From: Acanthornis magna
Taxonomy: Eukaryota; Chordata; Aves; Passeriformes; Acanthizidae
Reading direction: 5' to 3'
Length of the DNA: 64,000 nucleotides
NCBI GenBank assembly: GCA_036785705.1
Contig: JAWUZG010000029.1
Coordinates: forward strand, 11,113,501 to 11,177,500
The notes under the pieces are model-generated. The model was not told the origin of the DNA. It worked only from the letters and a program-made list of their open reading frames with translations, and ran no database searches. Positions 47,101-60,000 of this stretch are shown here, piece by piece; position 1 is the stretch's first letter, and every line of letters begins with the position of its first letter. Both the position numbers and the translations under genes were made by a program.

Positions 47101-48974
47101 ACTGTGCTGTCAGAGCAGTTCAGGGATCCTGACAGCCTTTGTGTCTGGGCTTAGCAGTTGGAATTCCAAGGCTGCTTCAAACTAGGAAGCATACCTGTAA
47201 TAAGAGACTTCAGCTAGACATCAGCTCTTTTTTCTGATTTTAAACCTGCCTTTTGGGAGAGGGCTTCCACAGCCTGTTTCCTTTGGCAAATGATTTGCTT
47301 CACTGAAACAGCTGCCTTTTTGCAGGTGAAAGAAAAGATTAGCAGAAATGTGCATATAGTTAATGTTTAGATTTAGTTTTTAAGTTTTAGTATGGGTATT
47401 TTTAATGAACCCTGCTTGCATGTTGTCTGTCATCAGATTCCTGTCTTGATTTTAGCAGCCTATTTCATGCTCTCCTTTTGACAACAGTTAATTACCTGCT
47501 CTTTCTCTGGCTTAGCAGATCATCATATTTTTTCTTTTCCCCTCTTTGTATTGCCACAGAATAAACAGAACAGCCAAGCTGTCAAGTGGCCTTCCTTCTA
47601 GTACATGGTTCCACTCCTGCTTTTTTCAGCCCTGCAGCTGAGAGTAGCCCAGTAGCTATTCCTTTCCTGAGCTATCCTGGCAGGAAAAAGTTGCGGTGAG
47701 TGCAAGGAATAGACTAATCTTTTTCATTATAACATTTAAAAGCTTGGTGTCCAGACTGAGTTTTCATCTAGACTCTCCCCTTTTTCTAGGCAGAGAAAGG
47801 CAATTCCAAGGTGATCCAAAACATCTAAGAGGGGAAAAATTGTCTATAAAACTTTCTCTTTCCTGAAAACCTGGGTTTCTTTTAGTCTGGAGGTTTCATT
47901 TCCTATCACGGTACCATTAAGCAGGATGAATGTTTGTTCTGCTTAGAAGCCAACATCTCCTGGAAACTGAGATATTCAGTTCCTTCAGTCCTCAAATGAA
48001 ACCTTGTTAGCTAGATCTGCCATAGTCAAAAGCAAAAGAGGAATAAAGGAAACTATTTTGTTTACCCCATTGGTTGAAAAATAAGCCCTATATCAGAGTG
48101 ATAGAGCAAAAGAATGTTTAAGATTTTTGGTTCTGATTTCCCCTGAACTTGCACCACTACCTTCATCAATGCAATCAAAATAGCAATTTGTATGAACTCA
48201 TCAGTAACAGCATCACAGAAATCCCAGCACGTCAGAGTCCTTTAGCCTTGCCCTCTTCTTGTCTAAATGGAGATAATTGTATTCAGTTTTTATCACTATA
48301 TTTTGACATTGATACACTTCAGCAGTGATTGTAGTTCCAAACTACAGACTACTAGAGATGATAAATCTGCTGGGCAGGATGTTAGTTTTCCCAGAAGTTT
48401 TCTTATTGTACAATAAAAGCAATTCCAGGCGATATTGATATATTAAAGTGCTACTTTAATACAGTGTAAGAATTGGATTTCCTTATTGGGATGCCTGCAA
48501 GAAAGGAGATAGATTGTTTGAGGCTGAGAAAATACTAAACAACAAAGCATAAAAGACAAAAATAGTAAATCTGATAGGCTGTTTTACAGACCTCTGGAGG
48601 TTATTCCATCTCAATACATGAATGCCTTGACTGTGAAGACACAAAAAGTAGAGTCAAATCAGCAGATCTCTGCTTGATGAGGCCACAAATTTCAATCTAA
48701 ACTATTACAGAAACAGCTGCTTTGGGAATAATTTGCTTGTGGCAGGAACACTGCGAACATATCTGGCACTGGTATAGCAGGAGTGTCAGCAGTGGAAGGG
48801 GTCAAGATCAGTTGGGTAAAGCAGACATTCAGAGTTTTTATGTATAGATCAGCAGGAAATCTGTATGAGCAGAAGTTCAGGTGTGAGGAGTGGTTGCATA
48901 GCACTCTTAGTTCCCCCAAGTGCTGCAGATCCCAAGTGTGCAGCACAAGGATACTTAATCTGTCTATATGTTGG

Positions 48975-48996
48975 TCTCCCACTTGTAAGTGGGAGA
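48975..48996. other. Perfect hairpin, 9-bp stem, TGTA loop
   Basis: TCTCCCACT and AGTGGGAGA flank a four-base loop TGTA. Pairing stops at a G-T wobble outside the stem. No neighbouring transcript is known. Confidence 0.85.
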
Positions 48997-50825
48997 TAGT
49001 TGAGTTTATACATCCCTCCCAGAGGTGTGAATTTGGAGTGTCTGAAGGCCGTGAGCCGTGTGCACTGGAGTTACTCGGATGGATTGTTTTTAAACGCCAA
49101 GGTAAATGCAGAAGTAGTCAAGTAAGCTGCTAAGTCTCTGAAAGGAAACATATGTTCATTTTATGTATTTGTTTTTTTCCCCTGAATATATTGAATTCAT
49201 GCTTTGTTTTGTATTGCAGCTTACACTGTGGCATATGCTTTACTGATTACAGCAAGTTGAGCCTGTAAAATTCATTACCTAACAGAGGAAGGATATTTAC
49301 AGCAAGGGTAAGAAAACTGGAATGAAAGGATAGATATCCAGGTTAGTTTTAAATATGTCTCCTTGTAAGATTAAGGTGATTGGGAAGTTCAGAGTACAAA
49401 TCTGAGCCTACTTATTAGCAAATCCATTTCAAAAGGCTGAGGTGAATTTTAAGAGTTCAGTCTCAAAGCTTTTTGTTAAGATTGTAGAGCTGTGCAAATA
49501 TTGGAGGTACTTAATGCTTCTAGGCAGGACTCAGTGGACTGATTCTTTACCAACTAGATGATCCTCAACAATTCTGCAGTGGCAAAGCTTTAGTCTGGGT
49601 ATATGCACTGGACCAGCACAGCAGTATGTTGTTGGTTACTCTTCCAAAGAAAAAATAGTGTGGCTATTTATTGCAGCTGCACTTGCATTTGCTGAGTTTT
49701 TGAGCCACATGGAAACATTTGGTGCTGAACTCCTTGGTTATGAAAAGTGGTAGTGCTCTTTGATGTCTGGGGCAGGGAGGAATGGCTCTTCAGCAATAGT
49801 GCAGGAAGCTAAGCAGGCATTCTTCCAAGACCAGCTTGGAAGAAAAAAATTTACAGCATCTATAGGTCATTATGGCATAGCTGGAAGTACTGTGAGACGC
49901 TGTGCATTGCACTCCCAGAACAGAAGCTACCATGGGCAGCAAAGCTGCCGAGTTCTCAGCTCCTTTTTAAAGAAACATTAAAACTTCTGTTCCCTCTCTA
50001 AACAATGGGGCTCACCTATTATCATCAAACAGCCTATTAGCATTTCTTTCTTCTGATGAATATGTACTCAGGGTCTTTTAAAATAAAGTAATACAAGCAT
50101 TGTGCTCTATTTGTGTACTTCTTGGTCACCCTAGCAAAACGGGTCTCTAGAAATTAGTATAGTCCTGGGAACAAGGTGTGTTACCAACACAGAGGTGTTA
50201 AAAGCAACTCCAACTTTCTGGAAGCATGGTGCCGGTTGTCCATTAGAAATAAATGCAATTCTGCCCACTGAAAAAGATTTCTTTTTTCCTTTGTCAAGGC
50301 TGTATATGTTGGTGTAATTGAACTTAGGCAAACTAGAAGTAAATTACCTTTCTCAAATCATCTGTGATTTGATCCAAAAATCTGAAGGCTTGTGTCAGTA
50401 CTGATAATTACATACATGGGTACAATTAGTAAGACACCAGTGGAGTCCAGACAACTTGTCCCACTTCAGACATCCCAAACAGACCATCAGCAGATTATAA
50501 AACTCTGAACCATGGCTTAGGGTTTAGATGACACCCCAGAATACTGCACGGTTATGGCAGTCAGGGTAATTGGATAGGGAGAAAGGCCTGACCTCTCTGC
50601 CTTCTTTGCTGATTGCTGCATGCCCCAAGGGCATTGGGAAGGGGCAAGGTTTCATTAAGCAAGTTTTTGGTGCTGCTCCATTGCACCTTCACAGCACTAA
50701 TTTAGAATTTGCTGTTTCTGGCATTTGGTCACTGAAAGGACCAACGGGATCAACAGAAATAGCATCACTTTAATTAAAAAATAAAACTGGTGCTTGGCAG
50801 GAAATGCTAATGACTTGTATTCCCT

Positions 50826-50960
50826 TCAGCCCAGATTTTAAAGGTATTTAGATGCTTAAAGATACGGGTAGGTACTTGGAAGATTTTTCCAAAGTAGTTA
50901 TATGCTCAACTCCAATTATTTTTAATGAGCCTTTTGTGCCTCCTTATTTCAAAGATGCCT
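50826..50960. mobile_element. Relic of a palindromic reptilian-type DNA element
   Basis: CCCAGATTTTAAAGGTATTT, GATGCTTAAAGATACGGGTA, GGTACTTGGAAGATTTTTCC, AAAGTAGTTATATGCTC and AACTCCAATTATTTTTAATG follow the order of a palindromic repeat I remember from turtle and crocodile genomes ('ggccagattttcaaaggtatttaggtgcctaaagatgcagataggcacctagtgggattttcaaaagtgcctaagcacctaactcccattgaaatcaatggg'). The second arm is barely recognisable (CTCCTTATTTCAAAGATGCC). The family comparison is from memory. Confidence 0.5.
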
Positions 50961-51386
50961 GATAGCAACACATGTGAGGGCTAAAGCACTGGAGGGCTTT
51001 TACAAATCTACTACAATGTCACTATTGAAAATGAGACTTCATTATTTAAGCATTACAAGACTGATTTGCCATTAAAATGATCTGAAGATTGTATTGATGC
51101 CTTTAACCTTTTAGTGGGCTTACAGCATCCAACACTGAGTAGCCAAACTGGAAAAAATAGTGTTTTCCAGGTCCTCAGAAAAATAGTTGGGTGTTATGAA
51201 CACGGTCTGAAACTGTGCAACTGCAAAAGTGTGAGGGAGGAGGAAGAGGCATGTGTATTGTAAAACATGAGAGTTTGTTTCGAGAGCTCTGCAGGGAGCC
51301 ACGGTACTTTTGTCCTACTGTCTGAGCAGAAGTGGAGCTCAGGTTTGAAGAATCTCCCTTCAGTGGCCTGAAGATAAAGCAGTAAT

Positions 51387-51525
51387 GTGGTCCAGCACAC
51401 AGGGCATAGACCTGGCCCCAGGAGAATCAGGTTTCTGCCTGATCACAGGAACTCTTGGACACTGGTCCAGTGCCACCTCCCTTGGAAGCTGTTTTGGGAT
51501 CTCCTGGTGCATGAAGCTACTCGCA
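51387..51525 (+). mobile_element. MIR-like SINE relic with sauropsid-type 3' end
   Basis: CACAGGGCATAGACCTGGCC and AGAATCAGGTTTCTGCCTGA fit a MIR core ('agcacagggctgggagtcaggagacctgggtt'). ACTCTTGGACACTGGTCCAG fits the 'cttgggcaagtca' stretch. AAGCTGTTTTGGGATCTCCT with GGTGCATGAAGCTA fits the 'aagcgctttgagatctactgatgaaaagcgct' end seen in turtle and crocodilian MIR copies. The pieces are in the right order. Strongly diverged, so medium confidence. Confidence 0.45.
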
Positions 51526-53639
51526 AAGTGTCACCTTCACATGGCAAAAATGGTCCACATGTGGAATAGGCACATCATCAGCCAAAGAGGCCAGGAAGGT
51601 CTGGATGTCCCCACAAGCAGGGACTGTGAGAGGTTTGCCTGTGCTCACCCACAGCCATGGTTCATTTTACACTCATACACACACACACAAAGGGTGCACA
51701 TGTCCTTCTCTCACCCCAGGATGCTCCCTTGCATATTTACCAGTGTAAATATGAATTTTAATGCTAGAAAATAGCTGTGCTGACAATGATGCTATTAAAT
51801 GCTATAGTCTCTCAAAAGCATGTTTTTTTCAAATGATAAATGAAAAGCAGTGATGGAGGTGGGAAGGAAAGGTGGTTAAAAGCAAACTGTACTGGTAGAA
51901 TATTAAAGCATGAGCATACACAGGAAATGTATGCATTGATTTGGTTCTAATTCTTTTGGAAGAAGGGGATGCTGGAAAAGAAAGTAATGAAATCTAAAAT
52001 TGAAGACAAATATCAATATGCAACCGAATAATAGAAATTGTTACAAAGATCATGTTGGTAATGGTAGTCAATGGGATCATACTCATGATGGTGGTGATTT
52101 CTTTTATTACTTACTTAATTTTGATGTGACTGTGAAGCTGCCTGCCACATTTTGCAGGCAAAAAAATCTTCTTTTTCCCTAAAATAGTGACTGCACTATT
52201 GTATCACTGTAGCTAATTACTTAGTCACTAGGTTGCCATGGGTGCAAGATGTGCTCACAAAGAGGTGGCAAGGGCTGTGGTATTGGTGTATTAGCACTGC
52301 ATGTGCCTGTATGGAGTTTGGTGAAAATTTGGATCAAATAGTCTTTTAGTTTTAAAAGATGTGTACTTTCAGACTAGCTGAAAGAATTTGTGCAGAAGTC
52401 AGTGAATAGTGGTAGCTGTAATTGGAAAGAACAATGAAAGCAGAAATATGGCTTTTTTAAAATAAATCATTGCCATACAATGTGTCAAAATCACATTCTT
52501 CAAAGCCTGCCCTAGAGTGCCCTTGGAAAAGAGTGCAAGATCCTCCTGTCATTACTGAAACATTTTGATTCTGTATGAAAAAAAATATGAGTAATATTAA
52601 CATACTGTTTACAATTTTCTGTCTTGACCAAAGCACAGAAATCATGGTTCTGTGTGCCAGAGTGTGTGTATGCAACAACTGAATTAAACTAAGTCAATAA
52701 AGAGCAACGTTCTGAAAAGGATGATAGCAAGAGTAGAAGCTTATGATGGTTTAGCTGATGCCTTTTGTCTTTTGATTCCTTTTTGACATTTACTACAGAC
52801 CAAACCTAGCAATTAGCTATTCCTGATTTGCTTTTTTTTGTCAGTTATGGCAGAGGGACTGTCAATATATCCCTTTGAAATACTACAGTGCAGAAAATAA
52901 TTTTATACTTTTTCAGCCTGTTTTTTGTTTTCATATAATTGACATTTAGAAAAAATGCAAAACATTACCATAACAACAGTCCAGTGCATCTCTTTAATTC
53001 CAAGCACAAGGACAGATCTCTTTCCATTTCCATAGGAACACTGTAACAAATCATTAATGAAATACTGGGGGTTCTTATAAATCCATAAGCAGTAGTTGGT
53101 AGTTTTCTGTACAGTTAAAATCTGAGAATATGAACATTTGAAAACAAGTAGGAAATTAGAGTTGAGTTAATCTTCAGGCAGTATTGCTTGAAAGCACTGT
53201 GAGATAGTGTAGATAACTGATCTGGTAGGTACCGACATTACTGGGACTGAAACTTAACAGATATGTGGCAGTTTACAGTTTATAAGGAAAGGCATTTGCA
53301 TGTTCCCAAGATAGCAGTGTTATTCCCAAAGACAGTAATCTGCTGCTTGGCAAGCTGGAGCAATAAACTGTGTAGCAGGAGTTCTATATCCACAATTGGA
53401 GCTAAGCCCATGAACATCTATCTGTATGCCAAAGAAGGGGGCAGGCAGTGACTTTTGAGATGGGAAGAGTTCTGTCTAATGCTGTGCTTTGAGTGTCCAT
53501 AGCACTCATCCAGACAAGATGCAAACTCCCCATTCTTCCACTTTGAGAGCAGAAAGCTCACTTCCTTATGAGTGGGGGTGAATTGTCCCTCATGCCCTTT
53601 ACTGATTTTGGGCTTTGATGCAGTCCTTATGGAACTGGG
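51526..53639. other. Intergenic, nothing recognised
   Basis: Unique AT-rich sequence with a short (AC)n near 51679-51690. Open frames are under 130 codons and unrelated to known proteins. Confidence 0.5.
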
Positions 53640-54005
53640 AGGGACTTTATGGTGGTAGTCCAGCATTCTAGACCATGATGTCTGACTGTTTCCTCTAGCA
53701 AATTACTGAATTTCACCTGAAAAATGTGTCCTGGATTTTGCTGGAAACTAGTTCCACATTTCCAATTCTCTGATGATTATAAATATCTTGGTTTTCTCCA
53801 GACTGCTTACTCATTGTCATTTTGTGTCCTTTTGCTCTGGTTCCAATATCATCTTTTAATTTAAAAGCTCTTCTTTCTGGTGGAGAATTAGATGCCCCTT
53901 TCTTCTAGTGTGATTATTGAAAGTAATCTCATTCCCTCCCAGCTGTATCCCGACAGTCTTCAAATGCTTGAGATCGGGTGTGATTTTTCTATGTAAAGCA
54001 CAACC
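53640..54005 (-). mobile_element. Old CR1-like LINE fragment, - strand
   Basis: Reading the + strand, TGTCATTTTGTGTCCTTTTG, CTCTGGTTCCAATATCATC, TTTAAAAGCTCTTCTTTCTG, GTGTGATTATTGAAAGTAA and CTCATTCCCTCCCAG match in order the reverse complement of the 3' region of older amniote CR1 ('gtcattttgtgccctttttgctccagttc...aatagctcttctttct...atagagcaatcatatcccctctcag'). The match is best at 53815-53945 and the ends are approximate. More decayed than the other copies in the window. Confidence 0.6.
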
Positions 54006-56585
54006 AGTAGTCAATGCAATAAATGACAAGAAAAAAAAGTTGGACAGCTCAGTACATATCTGAGGAACAGATATATGGTGATATTATGACCTGTTTGATT
54101 AGTTCTTCAGTTCTTGGCAGAAAGATTTTCAAGTTGGCCAGACTTCTGAGTGGATTCCTCTATTCCGGCCACTCTCTCCTTTCTCTGTGGCACACTGTGT
54201 ATCATGGAATAAAGCTGCATTTTGGTAGCATCAAATAAGCACTAAGAGCCCACTTAGATTAATGATTTTGTTTGGATCAGAGTGGAGGTTTAAGTGTACC
54301 TCCTCATTTCCCACACTTTCTGCACCTAATTTTGTACCCTGGGGTGGCCTCAGAGTTCATGAGCTGTGATGTTTTAAGAAGAAATGAAGGTTGAATATGT
54401 GCTGGAGTGGGGCTCTTCAGACACAAATGGGCATCCTGGCCAGGAGGCCAGACTAGAAATAGTTTGAAAATAAAACCAAGCACAGCAGAGTCAGGAAATC
54501 AGGGCCTCAGCAGCAAGTGTTTCATTCTCCAGGCCCAACCCCGTGGGTCGTATTCCTTGCTATCGCAGACGTAGGCTCAGCCATCCGCCCCTGTTTCCTG
54601 GCTCTCTGAAGGATGGTATAAGTACATCATACCTGCATGAAGTTTTCCTTTGCCCTTATAACATCTTTACATAAATCTTTATCACTTTCAATCTGCTACA
54701 GGGATTATCCTACCTTTAGGCAAGTAGATGAAACTATCAGGGGAGTACAAACCAGCTGCTCCTGCCGTGTATGAATGCAGTCTCACAGAAGCACAGCACT
54801 GGTAATCAAGATTAGGATCCAGAAACACATTCACCTCCTTGAAACAGATTCCTTTGGATGGTACCCCTTGGTAACACACTGACTCATAAATAACAATTTG
54901 GGGATAAAGAAGACAATTGTACTATTAAAACACTGAGGTAGGTTAATATTTAAAGGCTTGAGTTAATATGACAGATTTAAACCCTGCATTTGCATATATT
55001 GACTTTTCTTCCCTTGGTACTGAAAGCATAAAGATTTGTCTTTAAGTCTTCCTTATTAGCTTAAAAATGCTGCCTTTTGGCAGAAAGAATAAAAAACTGG
55101 TTATCTGTGTTCTAGTCAGGTGCGCTTACCAGAGCATGGAGTAGGAGCAGGTGCTTTATGATAAGGCGAGCTGTCCTTGCAGTCCCTACATTTGGTGAGA
55201 TGCAGAACAGGGTTTATCTGTCTGCAGTGCTCAGGACCTGGTCCTGCATTAATGTACTCTGACTTGAGAAAGAAAGGCTACACACTGAAGGAATGTTTGA
55301 AAGACAGAATACTTGTATTAACAGCTGATTAATTAGTCTAAGACAAGCCATGGCCTGTGGCTCTAGTCCTGCAAGTTTATCAGCTTGCTTTTTCTCTGCC
55401 TGTCAGAAGGATTGGTGATACAGTTTAAATGGAGATTTGAGATCTCTGTGTGTGGGCAGGAGCTGGTGTTCCTGTGGCAGTAATGACAGGATTTTTCGTG
55501 GTGTTGATACAATAGTGAAGACAAGCCTGAAGCAACATTTTATACTTAGCTTAATACAGCTTCATTGTGGAATGACCGCCACTTCCAACGAAAATGGGCC
55601 CTATGTGCAGTACATTGTTAGTTGACTGCCAAATTGTATTATCAGTTCTTCTTTTAGTTTATTAAGTTTATGGACTTGGTAATGAGAGGGGAATGAGTGA
55701 TTATGGATGATATGAACAAGTAACTTCTGCAAAAGTAATTTATTCTTGCATGCAGAGAACATAAGCATGGCTCTCTATAAAATGTCTTAGTTATGAGTAT
55801 TGCCCAAGGTAACATCATGTTTAAATTTTAGACTTTTATACAACTCTGTTCTTGGAGTATGTTGTGTTTGGCACACTAAATCTTTGTAGATTTTATTTCA
55901 TTGCTTATAACACTTTGGATAGGAAGAGCAAATACTCTCACTGTCTTGTCATGTTCACTGCAGGGGCCTGTGACAAAAACAGGTACATATTTTGAAGAGC
56001 TCTCCTCAAAATCAGTTTAGAAAATACGAATCAAACACAGAAAATCTAATTGTTAATTCCTGAAAAACTGGTTTTTTTCACTTGCTGACCCAGAGCTTAG
56101 GTATGGGATTGGTGGCATTCTGCCTTGGGTGAGTTGTTTTATCTTCTGTAAACCTGAATTATTTGTAAAATTTGGTGTGAATGTTAATGCACCGAATGCC
56201 ATAGGGAAAGGAGTCTTCTTGGTTGAGGTACTCCTCCTTGAGTAACAGTTTCTGCAACTTATGGACACTTGGAGTCCACAGGATGGGCCCCACAGGAAAG
56301 GCAGTGATGACTGGGACTTGCTTGTGGAGCCTCTCAGAGCAAGACAGCGTCACTGCTCTCTCACTCCAAAGGGAGGGCAAAGGAAGAAGGAACTGGTGCG
56401 AACCTGTTCCCTCCTCATCCCCAGGACAGGAGGGGATCAAGCTGGTGGGGGCTATGCAGATCTCTGCACCCTCGTGGGTTGACTTTGAGGTTGGACAAAG
56501 TGGGAAAAGGGGATGTAAGAGAAGAAATTTTTCTCCAGGCACCTTTGCCTGGTCTTTATTGGGTTGAGAGTGGTTTCACTGAAGC
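54006..56585. other. Intergenic, with GC-rich unknown at its 3' end
   Basis: 54006-56150 is plain AT-rich DNA. 56225-56480 is clearly richer in G and C, open on both strands (127 codons on -, 114 on +), and borders the CR1 at 56590. I recognise neither an LTR nor a protein in it. Confidence 0.45.
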
Positions 56586-56589
56586 TGCA

Positions 56590-57022
56590 GTGAAGGCCAA
56601 AGGGTCTTGAGGGGAAACCATTCAAGGAATTTGGTCTGTTCAGCCTGGAGAAGAGGAGATTGAGAGGAGACCTCATGGCAGTCAGAAGCTTCCTCATGAG
56701 GGAAAGTGGAGCTGCAGGTACCAATCTCTTCACTCTCAGAACCAGTAACAGGACCCGAGGGAATGGCACAAAGCTGTGTCAGATGAGGTTTAGGTTGGGT
56801 ATTAGGAAAAGGTTCTTCTCCCAGAGGATGGTTGAGCACTGGAACAGGCTCCCCAGGAAAGTAGTCACAGCATTGAGCCTGACAGAGTTCAAGAAGCATT
56901 TGGACAATGCTCTCAGACATCTGGTGTGACTTTTTTGGCAGTTCTGTGCTGGGCCAGAAGTTGGGCTTTGATGATTGTAGTGGATCCCTTCCAGCTCAAA
57001 ATATTCTGTGATTCCATAATTG
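56590..57022 (+). mobile_element. CR1 LINE fragment (3' end), + strand
   Basis: GTCTGTTCAGCCTGGAGAAG, AGGAGACCTCATGGCAGTC, CCAGTAACAGGACCCGAGGG, TTTAGGTTGGGTATTAGG, TTCTTCTCCCAGAGGATGGT and GGATCCCTTCCAGCTCAAA are standard CR1 3'-region segments in order. It ends at ATATTCTGTGATTCCATAAT. The copy starts inside the usual ORF2 end and is 5'-truncated. The frame at 56660-56929 (89 codons) is a decayed stretch of CR1, not a host gene. Less diverged than the copies at 32.5 and 53.6 kb. Confidence 0.95.
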
Positions 57023-60000
57023 CATGGAATTGTTAAAACAGAGACTGTCACTCTTTCCCTGGGATACAGTTCTGGTTTAAGCTAACTTTCTTTCTTGTAT
57101 ACTTTTTAGTGCAGACATTATTAATTTGGAGCCACCTCTTTCATTGAATGTTTCTACCCTTTCCATTTAAAGATGCCTTTCCGGTTACTATAATCCTGCT
57201 GGCTGGCAGTTCAAAGGAGAGCTTATTTTCTTGCCTTCTGAACAGGCTGGCAGATATATCCTTTGGGGTTACTGATGGGAACAACCTGAGAAAAACAAGA
57301 GGGGAGGGGTGCTGGTGGAAAAGAAAGCCAAGTAGCACACTGAAGATGGTGTCTCCCAATAATTTCTACCTGTCCATGGGTACTTGGCTACCTCTGCACT
57401 GAGATTGTAGACTTGGCATGGGAAAAGTCCCCTTGTTTCCTTCACAGTTGCTTAGTTCCTCAGAAGTTTAGAAATGTCTTCTCATGAAGACTTACCTACA
57501 ATATTTTTTCTCTGATTGCATGCATTAATTACAGCAGCAGAATTGTGAAGAACATTGGCTAAATATAAATTATGGAAGGGAATTAAATACAGCTCCCAGC
57601 TGAGCCTAGATTCCCAAAAAGTCTTTTAATGTGTTCATCTGTTTCACCACTTACCGTACTTGATAATTTTATCCTAAGCTATATGTTTTCTTGGAGTTCA
57701 TCCTATTGCAGGCTCTGTAGAAAGCTTTGCTTTGTCACGAAGCTCATGTGCAGCATTCTGGCAAACATCCTGCCTTTTATTCCAAATAAATACAAATTGA
57801 CAACCTTTACTGAGCTCCCTCTTTAGTAATATTACTCGGTGTCCCTGTCTGTGTCTCACCAAGTCCTTTGATTGCACCCTCATGTTATTAGTAGAAAAAA
57901 GGTTAGGCATCCATTAAAAAATCACTAAATTAACGATTCTGCCACCCAGATGTTAACTTTGCTTGTGTCCCCTATATGTTACTGTTGCTAAGTTCTCAGA
58001 AGAAAACCAAGATTTTCAGAACTGACAGGTGCTTTCTCAATTAGGTGGGTTGAATTCAGGATGACAATTTAAAAGGCATTAATTCTCAACGTTTGGCAGC
58101 ACTTTTTGGACAGTTAGAATGTTCCCAGGCAGCTCAGGCTAAACAGGGAAAATAGAAGTATCCAGTTTCCTACAGGTTTCTCAGACTGACATCCAAATTT
58201 CATTTGTGGAAAGCTTTCCTCTCTCTCTTGTCCTTATACAGTGGGTTCTGAAATGTGAAAGAGACATTGTTATTTTTTCATTTTCTAAGATACTTATTTT
58301 CAGCTGGATGATATTTGATTTGGCCCAGTGCCCTGAATTTTACTTGTCATGTTTTCCTTTGCATTTTCAATGTTTTGCCAATCAATTCATTCATTTGTTC
58401 TTAATGGAGCTATTTTAAGAAAGTTTGTCACGTGCTGCTCAAAGGGACACATGGCCCTGCTGTGCAAGTAATCTTGCAAAGATGTATTAGCAAATGCATT
58501 TATAGCAGTGGTGCTCATGGAGGACCCTGAGAGGGAGCGGACGTCACCTGAATGGACCCTCTGGAGCAAGTCCCTGATCGTGAGTGATGAGTGCTGGATG
58601 CAGCAGTGCCCCAATGTGCTGCCAGGGCAGCTGCTCTCTGGGACTAGAGCATCATGGGGGCTCCAGTGTGGGGCATCAGGCACCTCCCATGGGGATGGGG
58701 ATGGGCTGAGCCCAGCCTGGGACATCAGCCCACGCCACATATGGGGGACAGGATCAGCAGGTCCCATGGCCAGGTAGCTCAGGGCAGTGGGGAGCTGAGG
58801 ACTGGCACTGCTACGCATTGAGACATGGGGTAAAACAGAGCCCTAGGCCATAGGCAGAGGTGGGAGTGTCACCAGGAGAGGCCAGAAAGGGACAAAAAGA
58901 GCTGTTCATACACTCAAGGCCCTGTCTGCATCTTTAATGTTATCAAGAGTTACAGACCCATCAGTAGTTTGGGATTTATGGATGTTTGTATGTAACATAC
59001 TGGCAGTAAATGAGGTTGAAATTTGCTAAAGAAGTTGGCCACTATTAATAACTTCCCTTGATCAAATTAATGCATTTCAGGATGATAGCACATGGTAATC
59101 TCTCCTTGGAGACTGTTCTTGGCAGGGAATAGATGCATGTAGCTCTAGTTTCTCTGTGTGTGTGACAGGATGGGATGAAATAATAGTGGTGGGCTGCTTA
59201 TATGTGGTTATATTTGTATTCCCTTGCTTAAATGAATAAGCCCTTCTGCTTTCACTTTGGCATATTGGTGGTATTAAAAGTGCCTTATAATGCTGCCTTT
59301 CTGAGTCTTTCTTGTAAAAATTATCAGGCTGTGTGGCTTGTGCTCAGCTGTTGCTTTTTGCTGTACACTTTTAAGCTGCTGTAGGGCTTCACCCCAGAAA
59401 CCACTGCCCATTTCTCTCTGATAGAAGTGTCCCTGCTGCGGTGTTACACCCACCAGAATGTACATTCATCCCTCTGAGCCTCGTGGTAAAAAAAAGAACA
59501 CAGCACAAGCCAAATGTGTGCTCAGAGATGTCCTTAAGGGAATTGGTTGACTTAAATACACACAGTCTTCTCAGCATTTGAAGGCTTCAGGCTGTTCTTA
59601 AGCAGGTCATGGCCATATATTTTTCAGCTGGGGCCAGAACATGAGCAGGCTTATGCATCTCCAGCTTCACCGTGTTAGGATCATTTCTAGCCAAACAGTC
59701 ATATTTTAGTTGATTGAGAGATGTTAGTTATTTTTGGTTTATTGCTTTGTGTTTATTCCTTTTCCAGGTGTGGAAGGAGAATTGCTCAGACTTCAGAAAA
59801 TTCTGTTTTATGTTACCTCCAGCAGAACCACCACATTTCTGGTAAGTTGGTAAATACATCCAGTACTTTTAGTCCTGTTTTGCTGCCTTAACAGGCACAG
59901 ATGCATTTGAAGAAAAACGCAAACGTTTTGAGGCATAGCTGAATTTCTGCCCTGAAATTTCTGAAAGTTCACAACAACAAAGCTGAGCAGAAGGAAATGC

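Larger units (their letters stand above)
38417..51386. other. Intergenic, about 13 kb, largely unique sequence
   Basis: No recognised exon. Features are a tandem 15-base duplication GGTTCCATGACAAAG at 39796-39810 and 39816-39830, a T24 run at 42871-42894, a motif-rich candidate element at 44000-44180, an unidentified GC-rich block at about 44690-44870, a 9-bp perfect hairpin at 48975-48996 and a palindromic-element relic at 50826-50960. Frames (up to 125 codons at 43451-43828, - strand) match nothing known to me. Confidence 0.5.

Noticed and set aside
49981..50040. CTCTCTAAACAATGGGGCTC as a MIR tail
   Set aside because: The match is too short and the expected upstream 'gggcaagtca' part is missing.
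56660..56929. 89-residue basic open frame
   Set aside because: It is a decayed part of the CR1 3' region (FSQRMVEHWNRLP type), not a host gene.
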